A stretch of 64,000 bases of DNA, taken from positions 3,906,001 through 3,970,000 of the forward strand of contig NZ_CP109181.1 in assembly GCF_036248275.1 (NCBI RefSeq), written 5' to 3'. This DNA comes from Streptomyces sp. NBC_01716. GTDB lineage: Bacteria > Actinomycetota > Actinomycetes > Streptomycetales > Streptomycetaceae. The translations under genes were made by a program, and so were the position numbers. Position 1 is the first letter of the stretch. Each line of letters begins with the position of its first letter. Under the pieces are notes generated by a model that did not search any database, was not told the DNA's origin, and saw only the letters and a program-made list of their open reading frames with translations. Shown here in pieces: positions 41,988 to 51,620 of the stretch.

Positions 41988-41991
<4 letters not shown>
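41314..41991 (-). CDS. grpE: Nucleotide exchange factor GrpE
   Basis: The 225-residue protein releases ADP from DnaK. Acidic, disordered N- and C-terminal tails (rich in E, P and A) flank a long coiled coil (about 60-120, LQRLQAEYQNYRRRVERDR) and the beta domain with FDPTIHEALMH and VAILQPGYRFGERTIRPARV. The GTG start overlaps the dnaK stop, giving tight coupling. The C-terminal tail after residue 190 is longer than in E. coli GrpE. Confidence 0.97.
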
Positions 41992-43853
<1,862 letters not shown>

Positions 43854-43871
43854 TTCGATTCCTCCAGCTGA

Positions 43872-43892
43872 CTTGAGTGGAACAGGCTCAAG
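43872..43892 (-). promoter_or_regulatory. HAIR site 1 of the dnaK operon
   Basis: CTTGAGT (43872-43878), seven bases, then GCTCAAG (43886-43892): one mismatch from CTTGAGT-N7-ACTCAAG. It overlaps the -10 box and the presumed transcription start. Confidence 0.92.
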
Positions 43893-43919
43893 GATGCACG
43901 ACCGATCCCTGGGCGTCAA
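43891..43919 (-). promoter_or_regulatory. Promoter of the dnaK operon
   Basis: Read on the minus strand, TTGACG (43919-43914) and CATCCT (43896-43891) are separated by 17 bases, a vegetative-type -35/-10 pair lying between the two HAIR sites. Confidence 0.7.
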
Positions 43920-43923
43920 CAGA

Positions 43924-43944
43924 GCTGAGTCGAGGGGACTCAAC
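43924..43944 (-). promoter_or_regulatory. HAIR site 2 of the dnaK operon
   Basis: GCTGAGT (43924-43930), seven bases, then ACTCAAC (43938-43944). It is a weaker match (three mismatches) just upstream of the -35 box, which fits multi-site HspR binding. Confidence 0.75.
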
Positions 43945-44118
43945 TAACGTGCGGCCCGATTTCGGGGCACCGCCCGGGAACCATGCCGTGCGACAGCCCT
44001 TCCCGCAGGCCCGCGCGCCTTCGGAACTTCACTCCCCCGCTGGGCCAGGATCGTCCGGCACCCGCTTCGCAAAAGCCACGAGTCACGCACTGTCCACACA
44101 AACGGTCGGGGGTATCTC

Positions 44119-44814
44119 ATGGTTCCGCGCCCGCTTCCCGGCCCGGCGACCCGCACCGGCGACCACCCGCGCCGGGCCGTCGGCCGCACCCTGCGCCGCG
44201 CCCTGAACCGCGTCGTCGACCGGACCCTCGGCGTCCTGGACCGGACCCTCGATCATGTCCTCGACCCCAAGCGCCTGCTGGACCTGACGCTCGGTTCACT
44301 ACTGCTGGTTCTGTCCTCGCCCGTGCTGGCCGCCGTCGCCCTCACCCTCACGCTCTCCAGGCGGCACCCCGGCAGCGCCTTCACCCACGGGCCCCGGGTC
44401 GGCATGGACGGCCGGATCTTCACCGTCCGCTCCCTGGCCACCCGCCGCCACCGGCTCGACCTGCTGTCGCGCCTGCCCCATGTCGTACGCGGCGAGATGT
44501 CCCTCGTCGGCCCCGCGCCGCTCGCGCCCGGCGACCCCCGCGCGGCGGCGCCCTGGCGTCAGTCCGTACGGCCGGGCCTCACCGGCCTCGCGCAGGTGCG
44601 CCGGCGTTCCCCGCTTCCTTGGGATGAGCCCGCGCTGCTCGACCAGCACTACGTGGAGCATCACTGGATCGGCCTCGACCTGCTGATCCTCGCCCGTACG
44701 CCGGCCGCCGCCTCCGCCCCGTACGAGACGGACACGGCCACGCCGCGGATCCCGGCACAGGGTCACCTCAGCGACACAGATCACCGGCCGCGCGGCTACA
44801 GTGCGGCGGGATAA
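44119..44814 (+). CDS. Bacterial sugar transferase (polyprenyl-phosphate glycosyl-1-phosphate transferase type)
   Basis: The 231-residue protein has one membrane helix (about 57-77, LTLGSLLLVLSSPVLAAVAL) and the catalytic domain of initiating sugar-phosphate transferases: GEMSLVGPAP, RPGLTGLAQVRRRSPLPWDE and QHYVEHHWIGLDLLIL. The usual SLVGPRP reads GPAP and the KFRSM motif reads TVRSLAT, so activity may be modified. It is an orphan with no glycosyltransferases, flippase or polymerase around it. The ATG at 44119 follows GGGGG at good spacing. Confidence 0.88.
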   Translation: MVPRPLPGPATRTGDHPRRAVGRTLRRALNRVVDRTLGVLDRTLDHVLDPKRLLDLTLGSLLLVLSSPVLAAVALTLTLSRRHPGSAFTHGPRVGMDGRIFTVRSLATRRHRLDLLSRLPHVVRGEMSLVGPAPLAPGDPRAAAPWRQSVRPGLTGLAQVRRRSPLPWDEPALLDQHYVEHHWIGLDLLILARTPAAASAPYETDTATPRIPAQGHLSDTDHRPRGYSAAG

Positions 44815-44842
44815 CTGGGTACCCTCAGCACAAACCGATTAA

Positions 44843-44882
44843 GTTACCGCTTAGTAGAAGCCGTTACTTCTTAGTAGAAGCC
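44843..44882. promoter_or_regulatory. Two tandem 20-bp operator-like repeats upstream of the Fe-S oxidoreductase
   Basis: GTTACCGCTTAGTAGAAGCC (44843-44862) is followed directly by a copy (44863-44882) that differs only at two positions (TT for CG). Each unit contains TAC(T/C)-N4-AGTA, an inverted repeat in the second copy. The period is two helical turns. It lies 49 bases before the start codon. Confidence 0.75.
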
Positions 44883-44931
44883 ACTGACGTGGTGCTGTTC
44901 TTCCCACCCTCGCAGGCCCGAGGAGCCCCCA

Positions 44932-47235
44932 ATGCAACTCGCCGCGATCATCGTGTCGCTGGTGCTGACCGTGGTCGGCGTCGCGCTCATCTCCCGAGCC
45001 GTCGTCGAGATCTACCGGTTCGTGAAGCTCGGCTCGCCCGTACCGGCCGGCAGTCGCACCGACGACCCCAGGGCGCGCACGGTCACCCTGGCCAAGGAGT
45101 TCCTCGGCCATACGCGGATGAACCGCTGGGGCGTCGTGGGCTTCGCGCACTGGTTCGTCGCGATCGGCTTCCTGACGCTCGGGCTGACGATCGTCAACGC
45201 GTACGGCCAGCTCTTCCAGGCCGACTGGATCATCCCGTACATCGGCACCTTCCTTCCGTACGAGGTCTACATCGAGTTCATCGCACTCGCCACGACCGTC
45301 GGCATCCTCGTACTGATGGCGATCCGGCTGCTGAACCTGCCATCGCGGGCCGGCCGCAAGTCCCGCTTCACCGGCTCCAAGGCCTGGCAGGCGTACTTCG
45401 TCGAGTACGTGATCCTCGTCATCGGCCTCGCGATCCTCACCCTGCGCGGCCTCGAAGGCGCCCTGCACCACGTCGACAGCTACGACCCCGCGTACTGGGC
45501 CTCGTATCCGCTGGTCCTGGCCTTCAAGGGGCTCAGCCTCGGCACGCTCCAGAACCTCGTCTACCTGACCGCCATGATCAAGCTCGGCGTGACGATGATC
45601 TGGGCCATCACCATCGGCCTCAACACGAACATGGGCGTCGCCTGGCACCGCTTCCTGGCCTTCCCGAACATCTGGTTCAAGCGCGAGGCCGACGGCGGTA
45701 CGGCGCTGGGCGCGCTGCGCCCGATGGTCTCCGGCGGCAAGGAGATCGACTTCGAGGACCCGGGCGAGGACGACGTCTTCGGTGTCTCGCAGGTCGAGCA
45801 GTTCTCCTGGAAGGGCATCCTCGACTTCTCCACGTGCACGGAGTGCGGTCGCTGCCAGTCGCAGTGCCCCGCCTGGAACACCGGCAAGCCGCTCTCGCCG
45901 AAGCTCCTGATCATGTCTCTGCGCGACCACGCGCACGCCAAGGCGCCATACCTGCTGGCCGGCGGCGGCAAGACGGCAGAGGGCGAGGAGAAGGCGTCCG
46001 CGGAGCAACTGGCCGGGGTGCCGGCGTCCGCCCTCGCGGAGGCCGAACGCCCGCTGGTCGGGACGCTCGCGGCCGTATCCGACAGCGGCTTCGCCGCGGG
46101 CGGTGTCATCGACCCGGACGTCCTCTGGTCCTGCACCACCTGCGGCGCGTGCGTCGAGCAGTGCCCGGTCGACATCGAGCACATCGACCACATCCTCGAC
46201 ATGCGCCGCTACCAGGTGATGATCGAGAGCTCGTTCCCCTCGGAGGCCGGGACGATGCTCAAGAACCTGGAGAAGAAGGGCAATCCGTGGGGGCTTCAGA
46301 AGAAGCAGCGCCTGGAGTGGACCAAGGAGATCGAGCGGGAGGCGGGCTTCGAGGTGCCGGTCGTCGGCCGGGACATCGAGGACCTCTCCGAGGTCGACTA
46401 CCTGTACTGGGTCGGCTGCGCCGGCGCCCTTGAGGACCGCGCCAAGAAGACCACGAAGGCGTTCGCCGAACTGCTGCACATCGCCGGTGTGAAGTTCGCG
46501 ATCATGGGCGGCGACGAGAAGTGCACGGGCGACTCGGCCCGCCGCCTGGGCAACGAGCCGCTGTTCCAGCAGCTCGGCCAGGAGAACGTGGCGATGCTGA
46601 ACATGGCCTACGGCGAGGATGAGGACGACCCGGAGACCAGGAAGCCGAAGTCCTCGAAGAAGATCGTCGCGACCTGCCCGCACTGCTTCAACACGATCGC
46701 CAACGAGTACCCGCAGCTCGGCGGCGAGTACGAGGTCATCCACCACACCCAGCTGCTCCAGCACCTCGTCGACGAGGAGCGGCTGATCCCGGTGACCCCG
46801 GTCGAGGGCCTGATCACCTACCACGACCCCTGCTACCTGGGCCGGCACAACAAGGTCTACACACCGCCGCGCGAGATCATCGCGAAGGTGCCCGGCCTCC
46901 GTAACGAGGAGATGCACCGCCACAAGGAGCGCGGCTTCTGCTGCGGCGCGGGCGGTGCGCGGATGTGGATGGAGGAGCGGATCGGCAAGCGCGTCAACGA
47001 CGAGCGTGTAGACGAGGCGCTTTCGCTGAACCCGGACATCGTGTCGACGGCGTGCCCGTTCTGCCTCGTGATGCTGACCGACTCGGTCAACGGCAAGAAG
47101 AACGACGGCAAGGCGAAGGAATCGCTCCAGGTCGTGGACGTGGCGCAGCTGCTGCTCGACTCGGTGCGGACGCCGGCGGACCCGGAGGACTCCGCGGAAC
47201 CAGCGGTCGAACCGGAGCCGGAGCCGGCGACGTAA
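44932..47235 (+). CDS. Membrane Fe-S oxidoreductase (EtfD/heterodisulfide-reductase-like)
   Basis: The 767-residue protein has about five N-terminal membrane helices (residues 1-255, like a cytochrome-b/NarI-type domain). Two [4Fe-4S] ferredoxin motifs follow: CTECGRCQSQCP at about residue 302 and CTTCGACVEQCP at about 401. Two CCG domains (about 490-720) include HDPCYLGRHNKVY and GFCCGAGGARMW. This layout matches mycobacterial EtfD (Rv0338c), which passes electrons from electron-transfer flavoprotein to the quinone pool in fatty-acid oxidation. That role here is inferred. It is alone, with tandem operator-like repeats in front and a strong terminator behind. The last 40 residues are acidic and disordered. 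Confidence 0.92.
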   Translation: MQLAAIIVSLVLTVVGVALISRAVVEIYRFVKLGSPVPAGSRTDDPRARTVTLAKEFLGHTRMNRWGVVGFAHWFVAIGFLTLGLTIVNAYGQLFQADWIIPYIGTFLPYEVYIEFIALATTVGILVLMAIRLLNLPSRAGRKSRFTGSKAWQAYFVEYVILVIGLAILTLRGLEGALHHVDSYDPAYWASYPLVLAFKGLSLGTLQNLVYLTAMIKLGVTMIWAITIGLNTNMGVAWHRFLAFPNIWFKREADGGTALGALRPMVSGGKEIDFEDPGEDDVFGVSQVEQFSWKGILDFSTCTECGRCQSQCPAWNTGKPLSPKLLIMSLRDHAHAKAPYLLAGGGKTAEGEEKASAEQLAGVPASALAEAERPLVGTLAAVSDSGFAAGGVIDPDVLWSCTTCGACVEQCPVDIEHIDHILDMRRYQVMIESSFPSEAGTMLKNLEKKGNPWGLQKKQRLEWTKEIEREAGFEVPVVGRDIEDLSEVDYLYWVGCAGALEDRAKKTTKAFAELLHIAGVKFAIMGGDEKCTGDSARRLGNEPLFQQLGQENVAMLNMAYGEDEDDPETRKPKSSKKIVATCPHCFNTIANEYPQLGGEYEVIHHTQLLQHLVDEERLIPVTPVEGLITYHDPCYLGRHNKVYTPPREIIAKVPGLRNEEMHRHKERGFCCGAGGARMWMEERIGKRVNDERVDEALSLNPDIVSTACPFCLVMLTDSVNGKKNDGKAKESLQVVDVAQLLLDSVRTPADPEDSAEPAVEPEPEPAT

Positions 47236-47257
47236 CGCCCTCCTTACGGAGGACGCG

Positions 47258-47292
47258 AAGGCCGGACCTGCCTCGGGGGCGGGTCCGGCCTT
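47258..47292 (+). terminator. Terminator of the Fe-S oxidoreductase gene
   Basis: AAGGCCGGACC (47258-47268) pairs with GGTCCGGCCTT (47282-47292) followed by T, 22 bases after the stop. Confidence 0.85.
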
Positions 47293-47404
47293 TGCCGTCT
47301 CCTGAGCCGATCGGCCCGTGATCGCGATCGGTCCGTTTCCTTACCGCGACGCGCGAACTGGAGCATCATGTGGCAGCGAATGTCAGGTGACCGGACAGAA
47401 GTAG

Positions 47405-48559
47405 GTGGATGAGGTCGTGCGCATACGTACCGGCACGTCGACAGCGGTGACGGCCGGTGCCGGCCTCTGTACGGCGCTGGCCCTGCTGCTGACGGGTTGC
47501 AGCGGTTCCGGGTCGGATGACAAGCCGGGCGGCGGCAGCGAGGCCAAGAACGGCGACACCGCGCCCCTGTCCGGCGCCGCCTCCGTACCGAAGCGCCCCG
47601 TCCCGCGCGGCGACGGCAGCGACGTCCCGGCCGACTTCAACGGCGACGGCCACCGCGACCTCGTACTGAACGACCTGGTCAAGGCCCCCGACGCGGTCCA
47701 GGGCGACGACGCGGGCATCGGCATCGTGTACGGCTCCGGCTCACCGCGCGGTGTCGACCCCGCCGTACGCCAGACGCTCAGCCCCGCCGCCAACGGCGCG
47801 GCCACCGACGGCGTCCTCCCGGCCGCCTTCGACGCGGCGGCCACCTGCGACCTGGACGGGGACGGTTTCGCCGACCTGATCGTGAGCACGGACCCGCCGT
47901 ACGACGGCCAGGGCCGCCCACCCGTCCCCCTCCAGCTGCTCTTCGGCGGCCCGGACGGCCTCACGGGCAAGGCCGTGGTCCTGAAGATCCCCGCGAAGGC
48001 GCGCTTCGGCAACGAGTGGCCCGACCACCCGGTGTGCGGCGACTTCAACGGCGACGACAAGCCGGACCTCGCGGTCTCCGCGAGCGCCGGCCAGGTCAGC
48101 TACCTGCGCGGCCCGTTCAGCCGCGCGGGCGCGCCCCGCGCCGCGGCGGAACCGATCCCAGGCGGCGGCCCGGTCCTCTACGCCCCGACGGGCAAGGCGG
48201 ACACGGACGGCGACGGGTACGACGACCTGGTGCACGCCACCCGCACCCACGAGCCCGGCAAGGCCGCCAAGGGCGAGCTGATGCCGGGCGGCCCGCAGGG
48301 ACCGGGCGGGAAGGGCGGCACGTACACCTTCAAGGCCGTCGGACTCCCGCCCGCGCCCAACCTGCCCGGTGCGGGCGGAAAGACCACGACGGACCTCCTG
48401 GAGTCCGCGGACTTCACCGGCGACAAACGGCCCGACGTACTGACCCGTACGCACCAGGGCGAGGAGAAGGATCTGATCGCGCTCTACCCGTCGGGGAAGG
48501 ACGGAAAGGCGCCCGGGCGCCCGGTGATCAGCTTCAGTACGTCGATCTTCCTCAAGTGA
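47405..48559 (+). CDS. FG-GAP/VCBS-repeat lipoprotein
   Basis: The 384-residue exported lipoprotein has a signal peptide with lipobox LLLTGC (Cys about residue 32). A Gly/Ser-rich linker follows, then FG-GAP-type beta-propeller repeats with calcium-binding loops: DFNGDGHRDLV, DLDGDGFADLIV, DFNGDDKPDLAV and DTDGDGYDDLV. Integrin-like propellers of this type usually bind proteins or polysaccharide at the cell surface. Starts at GTG 47405 or GTG 47417 are both possible, and neither has an ideal ribosome binding site. Confidence 0.88.
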   Translation: MDEVVRIRTGTSTAVTAGAGLCTALALLLTGCSGSGSDDKPGGGSEAKNGDTAPLSGAASVPKRPVPRGDGSDVPADFNGDGHRDLVLNDLVKAPDAVQGDDAGIGIVYGSGSPRGVDPAVRQTLSPAANGAATDGVLPAAFDAAATCDLDGDGFADLIVSTDPPYDGQGRPPVPLQLLFGGPDGLTGKAVVLKIPAKARFGNEWPDHPVCGDFNGDDKPDLAVSASAGQVSYLRGPFSRAGAPRAAAEPIPGGGPVLYAPTGKADTDGDGYDDLVHATRTHEPGKAAKGELMPGGPQGPGGKGGTYTFKAVGLPPAPNLPGAGGKTTTDLLESADFTGDKRPDVLTRTHQGEEKDLIALYPSGKDGKAPGRPVISFSTSIFLK

Positions 48560-48696
48560 GGGGATCCAGCCCCCACTCGCCCGGTGCGGCGGGCCCCCCA
48601 GGGTTCCCTTAAGGGATGTCACAGCTCGGCCGCAAAGGCTGGCCTGTTCCAGCTCCTCCAGCCCCGCGCCCGCCCGAAACGGGTACGTTCGGTGAC

Positions 48697-49659
48697 GTGG
48701 CTGGATTCAGGATCGGACGCGGCCGGGACAACCGCACACGTCAGCAAGACCCGCAGCAGCAGCCGTACGGACGGCAGGCGGCGCCCCCTCCGCAGTACGG
48801 AGGCGGGCAGCCGGCACCCCCGTACGGTCGGCAGCCGCGCCCTCCGCAGCAGCAGTGGCCCCCGGCGGCGGGCGCCGGACACCCCGGCCCCTCGCAGGGC
48901 GGCTACGGCTACCCCGGACCGGGCGGACACGGCGGCGGGCCCGGGGGACACGGTGAGCCCGAGTACTTCGGCGACCCGTACAACCAGCAGCACGCCGGTG
49001 GCGGCGCGCACGACCCGTACGCCAACAACCCCGGCCACACGCAGCAGTTCAGCGTGGACGAGCACGGTTACGGCGACGGCGCGACGTACCACGCGGGCTC
49101 CGCACCGGCCCCGGCCGGCCCGCGCCTGCACTGGAAGCAGCTGCTGACCGGCATCGTGCTGCGCCCCAACGGGACGTTCTGGCAGATGCGCGACTACGCG
49201 GTCTGGGGCCCGGCGCTGGTCGTCACGTTCCTCTACGGCCTGCTCGCCATCTTCGGCTTCGACGGCGCCCGCGAGGAGGCGATAAACGCCACCCTCTCGA
49301 CGGCCGTCCCGTACGTCCTGACGACGGCCGTCGCCTTCGTGATCGGCGGTCTGATCCTGGGCACGGTGACCCACACGCTGGCCCGTCAGCTCGGCGGCGA
49401 CGGCGCCTGGCAGCCGACGGTCGGCCTCTCCATGCTGATCATGTCGATCACGGACGCACCGCGCCTGGTCTTCGCGCTCTTCCTGGGCGGCCAGAACTCC
49501 CTGGTGCAGATGCTCGGCTGGATCACCTGGGTCGCGGCGGGGGCGCTGTTCACGATGATGGTGAGCCGGTCGCACGACCTCCCGTGGCCGAAGGCGCTGG
49601 GTGCGTCGGCGATCCAGCTGATCGCGCTGCTGTCACTGATCAAGCTGGGCACGATCTGA
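48697..49659 (+). CDS. Yip1-family membrane protein with Pro/Gly/Gln-rich N-terminus
   Basis: The 320-residue protein has about 140 N-terminal residues of low complexity (PYGRQ, PPQYGGG, GYGYPGPGG). A Yip1-type membrane domain follows (about 150-320) with five hydrophobic helices, including ALVVTFLYGLLAIFGF and VLTTAVAFVIGGLILGT. The function of bacterial Yip1 proteins is unknown. The GTG at 48697 is chosen because AGFRIGRGRD is a typical Streptomyces start for this family; an ATG at 48616 would add 27 unlikely residues. Confidence 0.82.
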   Translation: MAGFRIGRGRDNRTRQQDPQQQPYGRQAAPPPQYGGGQPAPPYGRQPRPPQQQWPPAAGAGHPGPSQGGYGYPGPGGHGGGPGGHGEPEYFGDPYNQQHAGGGAHDPYANNPGHTQQFSVDEHGYGDGATYHAGSAPAPAGPRLHWKQLLTGIVLRPNGTFWQMRDYAVWGPALVVTFLYGLLAIFGFDGAREEAINATLSTAVPYVLTTAVAFVIGGLILGTVTHTLARQLGGDGAWQPTVGLSMLIMSITDAPRLVFALFLGGQNSLVQMLGWITWVAAGALFTMMVSRSHDLPWPKALGASAIQLIALLSLIKLGTI

Positions 49660-49663
49660 CGAC

Positions 49664-49694
49664 TGGGCCCGCCACCGGGACGATGGCGGGCCCA
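49664..49694. terminator. Bidirectional terminator between the Yip1 and phosphoribosyltransferase genes
   Basis: TGGGCCCGCCA (49664-49674) and TGGCGGGCCCA (49684-49694) form a perfect 11-bp stem with a 9-base loop between convergent genes. Confidence 0.85.
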
Positions 49695-49709
49695 CCGTCG
49701 CTCAACTTC

Positions 49710-50207
49710 TCAAGCGTCGAGAACTTGCCCGCCACGGCGCACCACAGGGGCTTCCACGCTCCAGGGAAAGTTGATCCACTCGTCGGTGCGCTTCCAGACG
49801 TACTCGCATTTCACCAGCGAGTGCGTCTTCTCGTATATGACGGCGCTGCGGACCTCGGCGACGTGATCGAGACAGAATTCATGGACGAGTTTGAGCGTGC
49901 GCCCGGTGTCCGCGACGTCGTCGGCGATGAGGATCTTCTTGTTGGAGAAGTCGACGACATTCGGCACGGGTGCCAACATGACCGGCATTTCGAGAGTCGT
50001 ACCAACGCCGGTGTAGAACTCCACATTGACCAGATGGATGTTTTTGCAGTCGAGCGCGTACGCGAGCCCGCCGGCGACGAAGACCCCGCCGCGGGCGATG
50101 CTCAGGATGACATCGGGCTCGTACCCGTCGTCGGCGACGGCCTGCGCCAACTCCCGTACGGCGAGCCCGAACCGCTCGTACGTGAGGTTCTCCCGTATGT
50201 CGTCCAC
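49710..50207 (-). CDS. Purine (xanthine/hypoxanthine-type) phosphoribosyltransferase
   Basis: The 165-residue type I phosphoribosyltransferase has the PRPP loop ILIADDVADTGRTLKLV (about residues 93-109), VILSIARGGVFVAGGLAY, and WINFPW near the C-terminus, typical of the xanthine/GMP-type salvage branch. The exact base is not fixed by sequence. It lies 4 bases downstream of the dcd gene on the same strand, so the two are probably one nucleotide-metabolism operon. Confidence 0.9.
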   Translation of the reverse strand: MDDIRENLTYERFGLAVRELAQAVADDGYEPDVILSIARGGVFVAGGLAYALDCKNIHLVNVEFYTGVGTTLEMPVMLAPVPNVVDFSNKKILIADDVADTGRTLKLVHEFCLDHVAEVRSAVIYEKTHSLVKCEYVWKRTDEWINFPWSVEAPVVRRGGQVLDA

Positions 50208-50211
50208 GCCC

Positions 50212-50787
50212 TTACACCTGCGTCCGGTGGAAATTCAGGAACGAGCGGGAGGCGGTGGGCCCGCGCTGCCCCTGATAACGCGACCCGTAACGATCGGAGC
50301 CGTACGGAAACTCCGCCGGCGAACTGAGCCGGAACAGACACAGCTGCCCGATCTTCATGCCGGGCCAGAGCTTGATGGGCAGCGTCGCGAGATTCGACAG
50401 CTCCAGGGTCACGTGCCCGGAGAAGCCGGGGTCGATGAACCCGGCGGTGGAGTGCGTGACGAGCCCCAGCCGCCCGAGACTCGACTTCCCCTCCAGCCGG
50501 GAGGCGATGTCGTCGGGCAGCGAGATGACCTCGTACGACGAGGCGAGCACGAACTCCCCGGGATGCAGGATGAACGCCTCGTCCCCGGCCGGCTCGACCT
50601 TGCGGGTCAGATCGGTCTGCTCGACGGCGGGGTCGATGTGCGGATAACGGTGGTTCTCGAACACACGGAAGAACCGGTCGAGCCGTACGTCGATACTCGA
50701 CGGCTGCACCATCGATTCGTCGTAAGGGTCGATACGTACGCGCCCGGAGTCGATCTCGGCCCGGATGTCCTTGTCAGAGAGAAGCAC
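50212..50787 (-). CDS. dcd: dCTP deaminase
   Basis: The 191-residue trimeric enzyme converts dCTP to dUTP for dTMP synthesis. The diagnostic stretch EGKSSLGRLGLVTHSTAGFI contains the catalytic Glu, followed by DPGFSGHVTLELSNLA. The N-terminus VLLSDKDIRAEIDSGRV starts at GTG 50787, and the length equals the usual Dcd. The phosphoribosyltransferase gene follows after 4 bases. Confidence 0.97.
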   Translation of the reverse strand: MLLSDKDIRAEIDSGRVRIDPYDESMVQPSSIDVRLDRFFRVFENHRYPHIDPAVEQTDLTRKVEPAGDEAFILHPGEFVLASSYEVISLPDDIASRLEGKSSLGRLGLVTHSTAGFIDPGFSGHVTLELSNLATLPIKLWPGMKIGQLCLFRLSSPAEFPYGSDRYGSRYQGQRGPTASRSFLNFHRTQV

Positions 50788-50860
50788 GCCCCGAGGATAC
50801 GCAGAACGCGCGGACCCGCCCCACTCGGGCAACCCCGCGCGCCCCTGCCGACCACCTACG

Positions 50861-51034
50861 TCAGCGCCGCCCGACCTCCACGGGCACGGCATGCCGCAAC
50901 CGAGCACAACGCGGACACCGAATCAACCGCCCGGGGCCGAGCCGCCCGGCGTCAAGCTGCTGCATCGGGAACGACGTAGTACTGAACACATGCCCTTCGG
51001 CACAGCGGACGACGGTGCGATCCATCAAGTCCAT
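50861..51034 (-). CDS. Small zinc-ribbon-like protein, 57 residues
   Basis: The protein carries RCAEGHVFSTT and IRCPRCARLRHAVPVE. The spacing of C..GH and CPRC suggests one small zinc-binding site. AAGGGA about 8 bases before the ATG at 51034 decides the start. It may be a short conserved Streptomyces protein of unknown role. It is separated from dcd by 73 bases and from the tRNA by about 180. Confidence 0.65.
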   Translation of the reverse strand: MDLMDRTVVRCAEGHVFSTTSFPMQQLDAGRLGPGRLIRCPRCARLRHAVPVEVGRR

Positions 51035-51217
51035 CAGGTCCCTTCCCCAAGAACGCGGACGAACCCACACATTAGGGGATCAGCAAGACACCCACCGAAG
51101 CGGCACTCCGATGACGGAGGCTACCCCCAACTCCCGGGACGGAGGGCCACATCGAGCGACCGGAGTCGGCAATGGGGTAGAGTGTCCACGGAAGCGCCAC
51201 TGATCATGGCGATTCGC

Positions 51218-51291
51218 GCGGGTGTAGTTTAATGGTAGAACATGAGCTTCCCAAGCTCAGAGCGCGAGTTCGATTCTCGTCACCCGCTCCA
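51218..51291 (+). tRNA. tRNA-Gly (anticodon CCC)
   Basis: Acceptor arms GCGGGTG (51218-51224) and CACCCGC (51281-51287), discriminator T and encoded CCA (51289-51291). The anticodon stem TGAGC/GCTCA holds the loop TTCCCAA, giving anticodon CCC. The T arm CGAGT-TCGATTC-TCGTC is normal. It is the probable attachment site of the element to its right. Confidence 0.96.
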
Positions 51292-51297
51292 CGACGA

Positions 51298-51322
51298 AGG
51301 CCCAAGTCAGCGACTTGGGCCT
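51298..51322 (+). terminator. Terminator of tRNA-Gly
   Basis: AGGCCCAAGTC (51298-51308) and GACTTGGGCCT (51312-51322) form a perfect 11-bp stem with loop AGC, followed by CCTTTGTT. Confidence 0.88.
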
Positions 51323-51403
51323 CCTTTGTTGTCTAGACCATTCCTTGTCCCGTCAGCCCTCCACCAGCCCTTTCTGCTGGCAGAGGCGCGGTTTCGGCGA
51401 CGT

Positions 51404-51528
51404 CTCGCGCGATGCGCGAGCCTTTCCGCGCCGGACTTCTCGAATGGCGAGACGCATTTCCTGTGAACTGGGTCACAGGAGCGTTAGGAGTTGCGGCATT
51501 GCGAAGGCAATGCCGCTTCCTGCGAACT
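51404..51528. repeat. Repeat cluster between tRNA-Gly and the integrase (possible arm-type sites)
   Basis: Three hairpins follow one another: CTCGCGC-GAT-GCGCGAG (51404-51420), CCTGTGA-N6-TCACAGG (51460-51479) and GCGGCATTGC-GAAG-GCAATGCCGC (51493-51516). TTCCTGTGAACT (51458-51469) recurs as TTCCTGCGAACT (51517-51528). The position beside the attachment site suggests integrase or excisionase arm binding, or the integrase terminator. Confidence 0.55.
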
Positions 51529-51620
51529 CCGCCCGGGGGCATGGAGCGGAGACAGGACCGCTGTTGCTGGCTAAGCGGTCCCGCCTCCGCCACGCCGCCT
51601 CGGGCGAGGCCGCCACGACC

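Noticed and set aside
44851..46923. 690-codon frame opposite the Fe-S oxidoreductase
   Set aside because: It results from strong third-position GC in the real gene; its sequence is Val/Leu/Asp/Arg low-complexity with no family match.
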